This document shows positions 22,426 through 32,579 of a stretch of DNA of 64,000 nt, one piece after another. Position numbers and translations under genes: made by a program. The first letter of the stretch is position 1. Every line of letters begins with the position of its first letter. Below the pieces are notes generated by a model. That model had not been told where the DNA came from and did not search any database. It was given only the letters and a program-made list of their open reading frames with translations. Origin of the DNA: Valencia hispanica (taxonomy: Eukaryota > Chordata > Actinopteri > Cyprinodontiformes > Valenciidae); contig OY747700.1 of the NCBI GenBank assembly GCA_963556495.2, positions 6,177,020 through 6,241,019 on the forward strand, given 5' to 3'.

Positions 22426-25400
22426 CTGGAAGAGAGCGGGAGGAGGAGGACAATCGATGAACGGAGAGAGAGCAGCTGAAACCTGTGGGGATCTGCAGTA
22501 AGACGGCCAACATGTCATGCGGTGCGTCGGCCTGTTGCTCAACATGATGCGTTTCTGGCAGCAAAACATTTGTCGAGCGACACGTTCTGGACTACAGAGC
22601 GGCGTCGCTGTGTGACATGCAATAATCTGCTCTGCAGGCACGGCCAACTCCTTCTGGCGTTAGACGTGTTTGTGCGTGTTTGCTGCGTGTAGCGTGTTTG
22701 TGTGCAGCGCGACACGCAGGGCGGCGCTCTGACCGTTTGAGGGAGGACGACAGCTGCCAGACGTGGTCCGGATCCATCCCGGCTGGATCTTTCTGCAGGG
22801 CCACCAGGAAGATGTTCTTCTCCTTGTAGGACGTGTAGAGAGTCAGGATGCCCATCATGATGAAGTACGTGATGAAGACGAGTTAAGGAGCACAGCTTTA
22901 ATAATAGAAACATTTTAAATGATCTTCGGTTACCTTTAAAAAAAAGGTTTTGATTTTAACATATTTAAAGAGTTCCTGCTTTATGAGGTTAGAAATAATT
23001 TTATTTTTTTTTAAACTTCAGATTGGCTTTTATACGTACAAGTCAACCATTACAGAAATGGAATTAAAATCTCTGGAAATAAAAAATAAGAAAAGAATTT
23101 ACTAATCTCCCGTATTAGAAAATTAACCTGTTCACTTTTTAAGTCATATGGGACAAAAATTACATTAAAATCAGAAATTTTTGGCTGAGAAAATAAGTAT
23201 TACCTTCTTTTCAAAGTAATAAAAATTATAAAAGGCAGCATTCTCCCAAAGACACTTAAAACTAAGTGTAAACTCCAGTCTTGAGTTTTTCAGTCATTTT
23301 AACAGATGACCTCTGACCTTTCTCAGCCTTTACATAGTTTTTGCGTCAGTGTGACCAACACGATCTTTGGCTCCCGTCAGACAGAAACTAATCAGCAGCT
23401 ATGAACACGCTGCACTCCGCCACACGTTAGTCGGGATGATATGAAACAAACTGGGGTTTTTTTCGTCCGTAAAGCTCCACTTGGGCTGATGTCTGGTAAA
23501 CATGAGCTGCAGCTCGGGGAGGACGCCCCGGGCAGCACCGAGAAAGTGGAACATGTTGCTGGTAACATGATGCACAACAACAGAGACGCTTCTTTCAAAA
23601 CTAAAGTGCAAAATATTTGCTGTATTTTGTAAATTTCACGTTGCATGGCTGAAACACGAGATGCAGCCGTGATGTTCCGTGATTTGGCACATTTCACATC
23701 GCAATTCATCGATTTAATGGTGAATTGGCGCACCAATCGACTGGGATGATGTTCCCAGTAACTGAACATCCACTGTGTCCTGTTATCAACTTTTTACTTT
23801 CTGTAACATAGAAAGTTCTCTTATATCAGATCTTCTGTTCCTTCTGTGTCTCTGCTCTGTCTTCTCAAACCCCCAGACGGTCGTGGCAGATGGCCGCTCC
23901 TACTGAGCCCGGTTCTGTTGGAGGTTTCTTCCTGTTAAAGGGGAGTTTTTTCTCTCCACTGTCGCTACATGCTTGCTCAGTATGAGGGATTGCTGTGGTT
24001 GCAGTCTGCATCAACGGGACGCAACCTCAAGTCAATGAGTCGATACAATCTGCTGGGATTTCTTAAATAGAAAACTAACTAAACCTTTAAACTGATTGTA
24101 TTGTTTGTATTGAAATGACTTTTCTTGTAAAGTGCCTTGAGATGAAACATCTGTTGTGAATTGGTGCTATAATAAATAATCTGAATTAATCGTTGCATTA
24201 ATAAAGTGCTCATTTAACCGCGTTATTATCTGAGCCCATCTCAGCAGCGGTCGTAGGTAAAACCCGGGGCGGGACCGGAGAGGGTGAAGGATATGAGATG
24301 ACGCAGCAGGCCAGAACCGGTCTGGACTCGGGGAACGGGTACAGGTAATCCCAGACCAGCGCCAACATGGCAAACAGACAGGAGATGGTGCAGATCAGCA
24401 GACGGCCGTCCACCAGCTGGAAGTTCTCCATGTAACCGTACTTCTCCAGCAGCACCTGCAGGGGGCGCAGCGGCACCGGTACAGTCAAGGAAAATGTACA
24501 CACACAAAAAGAGAAGAACAAAACGTCCTGATGGGCGAGAAAATAACGTTTTCTATAGAAAAAGTATTTTTCTATCTCAGTTTTTAAGCTAAGTAGCAAA
24601 TAACCTGGCGGCTGCCATGACAACCGGCTCAAACCTTCTTCGCAGCGTCGTCCAGAGAGTTCTTCACCGCGGCTCCATCCCATTTATCGATCTTCACCGG
24701 CTTCTCGTCGATCCTCCACTGAAACACAAACAACCCGACCAGGGCGGTTAAAGTAGCTCTCTCCTTCATTTTCTCCTCCATCATCACGATGTTCTCTCTA
24801 ACATCTGGGCCCACGAATGATAAATCACTAAATACTATTTTACTGCCACTAAAAGTCATGAAGGGTAGCGGGTTGACTTTATTTGTTGACTAACGGTCTG
24901 TAGAGCAACCATTCATCTTCCCCCAGCAGCTCTTCTTTATTTCTGCTCTGTTTTGTTTTGAAATCGCTCATCCAATCTGTGATCGTTGACTCTGGTCTGC
25001 CAGAGAATCCCACATGCTTTTATTGCAATACCCTAAAAACGTTTTTTTTTTTTTTATCTTAAAATAATTTTTTTGTTGCATTAGGTTTTCACCGGCTTTC
25101 CAACATCAAATTTCAGCAATGTAACTGCCTCCAATTAAAGGAAAATATGATTTTAGTCATATTTGAAAGCGTTTATTTTTCCAATAGATCAAACTTTTGT
25201 TTTGTGGCCAAAATGCGTTCTGCATTTGTAGTTTATGCTTTTCTCCTGAATCTTTGTCGATATTCTAAGTTTTGCATATCTGATTAAAAAGAGCTTTTAA
25301 AAGCAAGAAAACGTATTTTAACTCATATCTGCTGCAGAAACTATTCTATTTTTCTTAAACGTAACTCCAGATGAATTTGGCCCTTTCGCCGTTCCATACA

Positions 25401-25916
25401 ATAACTGCTGCAGACCTGCTGCATCGGCCCGTTATAACACTGCTGGTCTTTAAGTTGAAGCCAATCGGTTTCACTGGTTCTAGTCTCTTTGTGGGGTTTT
25501 TTATTTTGGCCTCCTGCTTCAAAATTATTTTTAAATGAATGTATTTTCTGAATGAAGTCTGGCGCAGCCGTTCGTAACAGCTGCAAACACACAAAGAGCC
25601 GCAGTTAAACTGGAATCATCGCCGGTGCAGAAACGGAACCAAGAGATTTACCAGCTTTAACTAAGTTTTTCTCTTCATTAAACGTCCGATTATTTTTTAC
25701 TTTATCTAAATGTTAAGAGCTTTAGCTAACCGGAAACCGAGCATGAAATCCGCTGCTCTGTGCGAGCAATGCGCATGGAGCCTGAGAAGAGTCCTTCTGA
25801 AAGTCTGGGAGAAAATAAAGCCTCCAACATTTATATAAAAGTAGAAGAAACAGAAGAAAGAAACATTAAATCGTTACTTTCTCCAGCAGCCCGCTCTTCC
25901 CGTTCCGAGCCGCCAT
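22239..25916 (-). CDS. spcs2: Signal peptidase complex subunit 2
   Basis: SPCS2 (25-kDa subunit) is a non-catalytic part of the ER signal peptidase complex and helps couple it to the translocon. Five exons (25878-25916, 24635-24718, 24295-24455, 22734-22868, 22239-22425) join into 606 nt, 201 residues. Human SPCS2 is 226; the difference is a shorter Gly/Ser-rich N-terminus. Residues 14-45 contain [20 protein letters not shown]. Membrane segments are near residues 60-82 ([20 protein letters not shown]) and 88-110. The C-terminal cytosolic part holds [18 protein letters not shown] and [17 protein letters not shown], ending EKKTK. Introns 1, 2 and 4 are GT-AG. Intron 3 has AT-AC ends and is described separately. 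As in human, the gene lies downstream of rnf169 on the same strand; XRRA1, between them in human, is absent. Confidence 0.96.
22734..22868 (-). CDS. spcs2: spcs2 exon 4 (second membrane segment)
   Basis: Begins with G, completing the Ser codon, then [20 protein letters not shown] and on to [11 protein letters not shown] plus CG. The exon is preceded by CATCAC, so the intron ends in AC. The donor of the next intron is GTCAGA. Confidence 0.95.
22869..24294 (-). other. spcs2: U12-type AT-AC intron of spcs2
   Basis: Read on the minus strand, the intron begins ATATCCTT (24287-24294), has a perfect U12 branch site TCCTTAAC (22882-22889), and ends CATCAC (22869-22874), about 14 bases after the branch A. 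Joining the flanks gives [13 protein letters not shown] with the Ser codon split TC|G, exactly the SPCS2 sequence. No GT-AG pair can do this: an in-frame TAA lies directly upstream of exon 4 and there is no AG between it and the exon. The intron has been enlarged by an L2 3' end (23736-24188). Confidence 0.9.
23736..24188 (+). mobile_element. L2 LINE 3' end
   Basis: Nearly identical to the 3' region of the copy at 2456-3815 (CAGTAACTGAACATCCACTG and GGTCGTGGCAGATGGCCGCT are shared), ending AATAATCTGAATTAAT. No reverse-transcriptase sequence remains. It lies in the spcs2 AT-AC intron, antisense to the gene. Confidence 0.88.
24295..24455 (-). CDS. spcs2: spcs2 exon 3 (first membrane segment)
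   Basis: Codes for [20 protein letters not shown] to [10 protein letters not shown] plus two bases (TC) of a Ser codon. The exon is followed not by GT but by ATATCCTT, the textbook U12-type AT-AC donor. Confidence 0.95.
24635..24718 (-). CDS. spcs2: spcs2 exon 2
   Basis: Codes for [20 protein letters not shown] plus SLDDAAKK: 28 whole codons between TTTCAG and GTTTGA. Confidence 0.96.
24719..25877. other. spcs2 intron 1
   Basis: GT-AG intron of 1159 bases, AT-rich, with T-runs near 25042. No repeat family recognised. Confidence 0.7.
25878..25916 (-). CDS. spcs2: spcs2 exon 1
   Basis: Codes for [13 protein letters not shown] and ends in phase 0 at GTAACG. The start is the only in-frame ATG next to the conserved KSGLLEK, and a GC-rich leader precedes it. 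Confidence 0.92.
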
Positions 25917-26100
25917 CTTTACTTTCCAAATAAGGAAGCTGTGAGCTGGATGAATCTGATTGGTTCAGAATTCTCAACTATTTAGGTGCCGTCAGTGCGT
26001 AACTGCGTCATCACCTCAGCGGGCGGGATGCGGGGGCCGACCCCGGTCAGCTCTCCGTCCGTCCGTCACTCCGAAACTAACCGAGGTGATAAATAGGTAA
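25917..26100 (-). promoter_or_regulatory. spcs2 upstream GC-rich region
   Basis: The 170 bases before the start codon contain repeated GTCCGTCC, CGGGCGGGATGCGGGG and several CpGs in an otherwise AT-rich area, suggesting a CpG-type promoter. No TATA box is seen. Confidence 0.45.
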
Positions 26101-26875
26101 GGTAGAAAAAATACTGAAATGTTTCAATATATAGTAGGAAGTTCATAATAATACTCAGAAAATATAATAAAATAAATTGCTATTTTAAATGTTGTTTTAA
26201 AACTAATGTGAAAAAAAACAATAGCTAAACACCTAATTTAATCCAAAATCAATACATTCACAAACTGTTTTTATAAAGTGTACAAAAATGTCAACTTAAA
26301 TTATAAAACAAAACAGAATCAAATGTTTGATATAACCTTATTAAATTAGAAAAAAAATTACTTGGATGTTTCAACTTTTTTTTAAGAGGAAAAACAAAAA
26401 GGGAAAAAAAAATATTAATTTAAAAAAAGAAAATGTAATAAAATAAATTATCCATATTTAAAAATAAATGTTTATATTACATTTACTGTTTTCTAATTTT
26501 CTTGAACCATCAAAGACTTTTTAAATTAATATTATTGCTTGGACAACAAATGTAAAGAAAAAAAAAGATCTCAAAAGGATAAATTAGTTACAAATTACCA
26601 CCTTGTTGATTCTAAATAAAATGACTATTACAAAAAACCTATTGTAATTATAACTTTTATATAAAATATACACATTTCTATTTAAGATAGAAAACATAAA
26701 AACTTATAAATATAGATATTTAAAACAAACTGAATCTCATTTAAATTAGAAAAGACAATGGGGAAAAATAGAAATATGGTAAAAAAAAAAGGAAATAAAT
26801 TTAAATAAAATAAGTAATTATTTTTGCAGACCTTTCAAAAACAATACGTAGGCGACACGTTCCTGTTTTATGATG
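26101..26875. other. AT-rich intergenic spacer
   Basis: Very AT-rich sequence between spcs2 and the 3' end of rnf169. No gene or repeat family recognised. Confidence 0.6.
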
Positions 26876-26881
26876 TTTATT
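26876..26881 (-). terminator. Probable rnf169 polyadenylation signal
   Basis: AATAAA on the minus strand, 603 bases after the rnf169 stop. The 3' untranslated region would be 26876-27484. Confidence 0.5.
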
Positions 26882-27484
26882 TCATTCCTGCAGAGTTCTT
26901 CTTCTGCTGTTTTACATGATGTACAGAAAGGAGCGTTCTGACCAGGATGCAACGCAGCGTATTGATTAGATGCTTCGTTTCAGTTCGTCGGGATGTGGAG
27001 AAGCGCGCATTCATGGGGTCCGGCTGCAGCGCTGCAGCTTGGGGTTTGGGTTTGTAGCAGGGCCAGGACCCCAGTCACGCCCGCACCAGCCCAGCTGCGT
27101 TCCGATTGGTTGTGAGGTCTGTAGAGGGGTACGCCGACTCATCGATACCAAACAGATACATATGGAGTCGGGTCATGTGATGCAGCATGAGAAGCGAATC
27201 TGATGAGCGTATTTTGAATGGGTGCATCTCCAGAACCGATCAGCTGATTATCAGTAATCAATGTTTGCAGATTGATTGAATAAAAACATCGTCATCAGAA
27301 CCGTTCTGTCTCTGAGGAACAAACATCAGGAGGTTCTGTTCAGGTTCTGCTCTCAGCTCCGGGACTTTTTGGTGCTCTGCTGGTGTTTGGAAGAAACGTT
27401 CAGCCTGGAAAAAAATAATAATAATAAACTAAAAGAATGTTTCCTTTGGTCTCTTTGCATATCTGAGTTAGTGGAATCTGAGCT

Positions 27485-28561
27485 TCAGAGCTTCTTGCTG
27501 ATTCGTCGGGACGTCCTCAGGCCCCGCCTCCTGCAGTTCTGGGTGGACCTCCAGGACCGGAGGAAGTACCTGTCGGGGCTACTCCGGCGGATCTCCAGGT
27601 CGAACTGTCTCTGCAGCTTGAGGGCGAGCGCTCTGTCCCGACGCTCCTGTTGGACCGGACACAGCGCCTCCTGCTGGACGCCACGCCGCCGGCTCCTCTT
27701 CGGGTCCAGATCCAGAGCCGGATCGAGGTGTTTGGTCTTCCGGTTCCTCTTCGTGGCCCTCCTTGAGGTAGACTGCCTGCGGATGCCGCTTTCCCACTCC
27801 TTCCTGGGACTCGAAGAGTCCTTTGGCACGAACTTCCCGGGCTGGAACCCGGAGTTGTTGCACGGTGAGAACGAGCGTTTCCGGCCGAGTGGCGCCGGGC
27901 CGCCGAGGGGCTCGGGGGTGGCGCCCGTCGGCTCAACGTCCGAACACCCTCTCAGGGTGGCGCCGCAGCCGTAGCGGACGGCGGGGACCCGGATCTTCAC
28001 GGACTGATTCTGGAAGCCGTCCGCGTCCGGAGGCTCGAACAGGAGCCGCCTCCTGTTGGACAGCGCCACGGCGCCTCGGTGCTGATGCGTCTTGGAGGCT
28101 CCGCCCCCCGCGTCGGGCTTGGCGAGCTCGGAGATGGGGCTGGTGAGCGTGGCCCTGGAGCTGACCTTCAGGCCCTGCCGGTCCAGCTCGATCTGCCGCC
28201 ACTTCTGCAGGACGGCCGGACTCGCCTCGTAGCTGGTGGCCTTCTGCAGGCTGCGGCTCAGGTTGCGCGGCGTCGCCTTGACGACGGTCGGTTCCACCAG
28301 GCGGCCGTCCGGCAGCCGCTTGGGCGGCGTGCACGGCGAGCAGACGATGGGTTTGAAGTGGTTGAGCTCCTCGGAGATGCTGTCATTGCTCTCTGGGCTG
28401 ATGGAGCGCTCGGTGCGCGGCGGCAGGCTCAGCGGCGCCGACGACGTCAGCACCGCCCGCCAGGTGATTCTCCGGTCGGGGGCGGTGATGGGGGCGGAGA
28501 TGGAGCGGCTGTTCTCCGACGACAGCAGGATCCCGGCTGCCGAGCTGTGGCTGATACCCAC
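27485..28561 (-). CDS. rnf169: rnf169 exon 6 (last; ubiquitin-nucleosome reader)
   Basis: 358 codons and a TGA at 27485-27487, opening VGISHSSAAGILLSSENSRS after CCTCAG. It carries the family core and the C-terminal MIU and LR motifs. After PDRYFLRS the fish protein continues for some 22 basic residues to SKKL, whereas human stops soon after its LLRSS. The exon is unusually GC-rich (mostly CpG), which opens several long shadow frames on both strands. Confidence 0.96.
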   Translation of the reverse strand: MGISHSSAAGILLSSENSRSISAPITAPDRRITWRAVLTSSAPLSLPPRTERSISPESNDSISEELNHFKPIVCSPCTPPKRLPDGRLVEPTVVKATPRNLSRSLQKATSYEASPAVLQKWRQIELDRQGLKVSSRATLTSPISELAKPDAGGGASKTHQHRGAVALSNRRRLLFEPPDADGFQNQSVKIRVPAVRYGCGATLRGCSDVEPTGATPEPLGGPAPLGRKRSFSPCNNSGFQPGKFVPKDSSSPRKEWESGIRRQSTSRRATKRNRKTKHLDPALDLDPKRSRRRGVQQEALCPVQQERRDRALALKLQRQFDLEIRRSSPDRYFLRSWRSTQNCRRRGLRTSRRISKKL

Positions 28562-31500
28562 CTGAGGGACAGAGACGGGAAACGGGTCAGATCCCAGAAT
28601 CCGTTTGTTAAGGCGGAACGTTCCGGGTCCGACGGACCTGCTCCATCATAGCTGCAGGCGGGACCACGACCTTCATCTTTCCTCCTCGGTCCTCCATCGG
28701 ATCGGTGCAGCTCCGACTCCTCTGAGAACCGCTGAGGAACACACAGAGGTCAGAGGTCAGACTCTGGGGGGGGGGGGGGGGGAAGGAACTCCCGAGGTTC
28801 GATCCGCTCCGCTCACCTGCTGATCGCCGAGGAGTTCTTGGTTTTTCTGATGAACGCCGAGATGTTCCTGATCCTCCTGCTGATCGGCTCTTCGTTCTCC
28901 GAGTCCGACAGAACTCCCTGAGGACGACAGCGGATTCAGGAAGCAAAAGAAAGGTGCAGACGGACGCCGAGGCGGCTCCGGACCGACCGGCTTACTCACC
29001 GGCTCCACGACCCGCCGGACCGATCCGGGTTCGTCCTTCCCCATCAGAGAGCTCCGCCTCCTGAACTCGTCTCTGTCGTCGGACACCAGCAGCTGGAACG
29101 GGAAGCGGCAGAACAGATTCCTGACAATATTCCGGACAGAATTGCAGAACTGAGTATCCCCCCCAGGACCACGACTCACCTTGTGTTTCCCCGTCTGATC
29201 TGAAGGACCGTCTGCGGCCTTCGGGAGGCGTGTCGGACAGACGAAGACCTCTGAGAAGACAAACAGAGACGCTGAACGTAAACATGTCCCAACCAGGCTT
29301 CCGTAGCGGCTCCCCCCAATAAACTGAGGGGGCTACAACACAAAAATCCCGCTTCGCTGCGTATTTTGGGTTTAAAGTCACCGTTCGCTACGTTTTCCCT
29401 ACACTTTTAATCAAGAAACATAAATACAAATCTGAATATTACTTTTTTTCTTCTTCAATTCCTGAAATTAATTTGATTTTAACATATTCTACAACTTTAA
29501 AAAAAAGTTGAAATATAGAACCAACTGAAGATTTAATTGGACTTTTTTAAATAAATAAAACAGTGTAAGTAGGCCTGTCAGTCACAATAACAAGTTAATA
29601 ATTATTGCAATAAAAAACGAAGTAGTAAAATTTCTAAAAGAACATTTGTCTCCAACTGTAAGACATTTCTAATATACAAATTAACAAAACATCCAAAACA
29701 ATAATTTTTTTAAAATGGATAAACTTTGCAAACGATTAACCTCGAGGAAAAAAAATATTAATCTCTTGGCTGAGACAAGAACAACAGGCCAAACTGTCAG
29801 AGGAGTTATGTAAAGGAAAAGTGAAGACACCCCATTCGACTACAGATATCAGGACCAGTTATGCCTTTTTTATTAATCCAGTCTCTTTGCTAGAAAGAGG
29901 GAGACACACGAGGAAAACAAACAAGCAATCATCGTTGCTGGAGAAATCATTGAACTAATCAAAATGTATCATGTGGTAACTGATTTGATATTTTGTTGTG
30001 GCAGGTTCTAGTACAAGCGGACTTAGCCAGAGTAGAACACAATAGAACCACTGCAAAATAGTCAGTGTTGATGTTTAGAAATGTTTAAATTATACTTTGC
30101 CCATATTTGAGAATAAAATATGCTTAAATCTCTTTGGAGTTGATTTGATATTTTGACTGCCTAGTCTCCCAGCTGGACTTGAATGCAGCATGGTGTTGGG
30201 AAAATCCCAAAATAAGGAGTGTGGTCTGATTGGATGCTACTGGTAGCCATGTTGGACGTCAGCTGGTTTTTCTCTAGTATCAGTGATGTTTACATTCAGT
30301 TTGACATTGTTTCAGGTGAGTCATTCAGTTCAGTGCAGAGCGTGTTATGGAGCTTATTGCTGTTTAAAGATGAGTTCGCTGACAAAGTTCTGGTTCGGTC
30401 CATCTTTCTTTTTCTACTGCAGCTGCATGAGAAACCATTAATGTTCCCATGTAGCAGAGTTTAGTGATAGCTGGGAGTCCTTTCTGTTTTGTTTTGGTGT
30501 CACTTTTTAAAGCTTCCCTGCGAAAAAACGATTTGAAGTCATAGGACCTGTCCCTGGTTTAAAAGTCTCTGAGTTTCCTGTTCTTGGATGTTGACAGACG
30601 CCCTGCTGTGCTCAAAGTGTTTTGCTAATAGGCCGTTTGAGTTCAGGTCCTGCAGGATAAAACTACGCCGCCTGCTGACACAAAGTGGTCCCTGCATAAA
30701 AAAAACAAAAAAAGACATAAAGCTTAAAAAGGTTTTTACTTCCTCACAACAACCTATTCTCACTGGTTTTGACCCAAAAACCGATGAGCTGCAGCTGAAG
30801 ATGCAGGGAAGAAAGCTTCAGGACAAGAGAAGAGCGTAAAGCAGAATAAGTTACCCCCCCCCCAGTGCAGAGCTTGCTCAGCGCTGGCAGCAAATAGAGC
30901 CACTTCTGCGGAAATATCTGTTTTTTCACTGGACGAACTGAAGGGGTCAGAGGTCAGGTTTGATTCCCTCCACTTCATGATGGATCTTACCGACTCAACC
31001 CTGGGATTCCACTTTAATTTACATCTACTGATAATAAAATGATTTTTTTTTTTAAACTTGAACAAAAAAGTTAATCTTTTCCTCGTAATTTTTAAAACTA
31101 AAACCGAACTCATTTATCCTTTTACATAAGCTCCATGCTTTAATCATCGGTGGACCTGAACGGAACAGAAAAGGTTTGTCTGATGTTTTCAGGTCTTACC
31201 TCCTGCAGAGTGACCAGTCCTCCCAGTGGACTCGGCTCCAGTAATCACTACACAGCTCCTCCAAATGAAATGACAAGTACACACAGTACTGTAGTACTAC
31301 TAGTACTACTACCGAGGCTGCAGTAACGGAGCTCCTCCTGCAGCTGTACAAGTCTGGACAAGTCCCAGCTGATGCAAACTGAACTTACTGACCATAAACT
31401 GGTGGGAGGGGGAAAAAAACCCAGAAAATCTGACCAAAAACAGAGAAAAATATCTATAAAAACGGAGCAGAAAGTGTCAAATTAACCTTTAGACCGGTTA

Positions 31501-32074
31501 AAAACCATTAAACTGGATTAAAATAATAATACAAATAAAAATCACAGGACAGTCATGGGGTCACCTGGTGTTTTCATTGATTTATCGATCGGTGACTATC
31601 AAGCCACAGCACCGTACGGAACCGGTCCAAAGTGGGACCGAACCCGGTCCACAGATGCCCCATTTTCACTGTAAATCCCTGCAGGTTTTTAAATGTAACT
31701 TTATTAAAGTTCCTCCTAAATCTGGAGGAACCTTGTTGGTTCCTAACCCCCCCCCACCGAGGGTCTCTTTCTCCCCGCTGAACGCACTGACCTCTCCGGC
31801 TCTCGCTGTCCCTCTTTCCCGCTCTGCTGCCGCCTCTCTCCGGGTCACTCCTTCTCCGGGTTCGCTCCTCTCTGCCCGGGACTCTCCGGGCCAGGCACCG
31901 GGGACAGGCCGGGCCGGACCCGGGCCGGCTCTCCGAGCAGGCGGAGCAGTTTTCCGGCGGGCCGGACCCGGAGCGGCACCCGGCGGCTCCGGCGATACCC
32001 GACCGAGACCGGGAAGCGTCTGCGGCGGTGCCGGCCTGACTGGCTCGGTGTTCGGCGAACCCTGCGGTCGCCAT
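27485..32074 (-). CDS. rnf169: RING finger protein 169 (double-strand-break ubiquitin reader)
   Basis: RNF169 is a paralogue of RNF168. It binds nucleosomes ubiquitinated on H2A Lys13/15 at DNA breaks and limits 53BP1 recruitment. Six exons (31792-32074, 29180-29250, 29000-29092, 28817-28917, 28638-28731, 27485-28561) join in phase to 1719 nt, 572 residues; human RNF169 is 708. The last exon contains ERSISPESNDSISEELNHFK and PIVCSPCTPPKRLPDGR, then TPRNLSRSLQKATSYEAS, all nearly identical to RNF169. Near the C-terminus a MIU-type helix (RRDRALALKLQRQFDLEI) is followed by the LR motif PDRYFLRS, the ubiquitin-nucleosome reader. The N-terminus (exon 1) is less certain: of the RING zinc ligands only the first pair (NCSAC) and last pair (ACPRC) are present. 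The N-terminal UDM1 region (SKPGEL) was not found. Confidence 0.92.
28638..28731 (-). CDS. rnf169: rnf169 exon 5
   Basis: 31 codons: GSQRSRSCTDPMEDRGGKMK then VVVPPAAMMEQ. QRSRSCTD corresponds to the human RSQSCSD. The intron on its 5' side is only 85 bases and includes a run of 17 C on the coding strand. Confidence 0.88.
28766..28782. repeat. Run of 17 G within a short rnf169 intron
   Basis: On the coding strand this is a C17 tract 34-50 bases upstream of exon 5, in the position of a polypyrimidine tract. Confidence 0.95.
28817..28917 (-). CDS. rnf169: rnf169 exon 4
   Basis: 33 codons plus AG: GVLSDSENEEPISRRIRNIS then AFIRKTKNSSAIS. LSDSENEEP is an RNF169 signature. Confidence 0.92.
29000..29092 (-). 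CDS. rnf169: rnf169 exon 3
   Basis: 31 codons: LLVSDDRDEFRRRSSLMGKD then EPGSVRRVVEP. Flanked by TTCCAG and GTGAGT, both in phase 0. Confidence 0.82.
29180..29250 (-). CDS. rnf169: rnf169 exon 2
   Basis: Codes for 23 codons, VFVCPTRLPKAADGPSDQTG plus KHK, between TTCTCAG and GTGAGT. DQTGKHK resembles the human segment ending TETGKRK. It is poorly conserved; placed by phase and position. Confidence 0.7.
29251..31791. other. rnf169 intron 1
   Basis: About 2.5 kb, mostly AT-rich. It contains a C9 run at 30856 and a GTAC-rich small palindrome at 31276-31312. A donor-like GTAAGA on the minus strand (31195-31200) follows an open stretch, but this would break the phase. No conserved exon found. 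Confidence 0.5.
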
Positions 32075-32200
32075 CTTGTCTCTCAGGTCCGCTCCGAAAA
32101 CAAACCCCGCCCCCCCTGCCGAAAACAAGCGCGAGCGCAAACTGGACGCGCGTGCAGCCCGCCAACCGCGGAGCCGGGACACAGCGGCGCGAGTCCGAAT
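31760..32200. promoter_or_regulatory. CpG-rich region over rnf169 exon 1
   Basis: High GC and dense CpG over about 440 bases, covering exon 1 and its leader and falling away sharply on both sides. This is the usual look of a housekeeping promoter island. No TATA box. Confidence 0.6.
31792..32074 (-). CDS. rnf169: rnf169 exon 1, with incomplete RING finger
   Basis: Codes for 94 residues from MATAGFAEHRASQAGTAADA to GKRDSESRR plus one base, ending at GTCAGT. It has low complexity (Gly, Pro, Arg, Ser) like the human N-terminus. NCSAC then ACPRCLARR match the first and last zinc-ligand pairs of the RNF169 RING, but the central Cys-Gly-His...Cys...Cys segment is absent. Its phase fits the exon at 29250 directly. 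A longer reading frame continues upstream to 32251, without support. Confidence 0.62.
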
Positions 32201-32579
32201 TTTCAAAATAAAAGCACTAAACCCGAAACACCAACGCACACTGCTCTGCATGTTTTAGATGTTTCCCTGCTTCAACTCAGCTCAGAGAAACATCTAAAAT
32301 ACGCAGGGCAGGGCGCCTTTAGTGCCAGGGTTGAAAAACACAAAATAAGATACTTTGGAAAGTCCCAGTAATCTCTTGATTTTCGCTTTTCTAGCTTCTA
32401 ACTGCTGGTGTTAATTGTCTGCATTCACTGTCAGAGTCCAAACAAAATGTTTTCTACAAGTTATTAAAAAGTGTCACCAGGAACCCCTAACCATTCAGAA
32501 AATCTCAGGCCAGTGTTCCCTGATAACTGGCGACCAGTCCAGGGGGTACCCCACCTCTCGCCCAATGCCAACTTGAGAA
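32201..32579. other. Intergenic, short repeat traces
   Basis: GCGACCAGTCCAGGGGGTAC and CCACCTCTCGCCCAATG (32529-32567) resemble the 3' part of a common fish RTE-like LINE. Nothing else is recognised. Confidence 0.4.

Noticed and set aside
22162..22913. Long minus-strand frames overlapping the spcs2 exons
   Set aside because: They read through introns or use the wrong frame; the spliced spcs2 model explains the conserved parts.
22869..24294. GT-AG interpretation of spcs2 intron 3
   Set aside because: Any AG acceptor upstream of exon 4 brings in an in-frame TAA, and no GT donor leaves the conserved CVIS intact.
27276..28651. Several long GC-rich frames on both strands
   Set aside because: They are shadows of the rnf169 last exon, which alone matches a known protein.
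31195..31260. Extra rnf169 exon ending at GTAAGA
   Set aside because: It resembles no part of RNF169, and exons 1 and 2 already join in phase without it.
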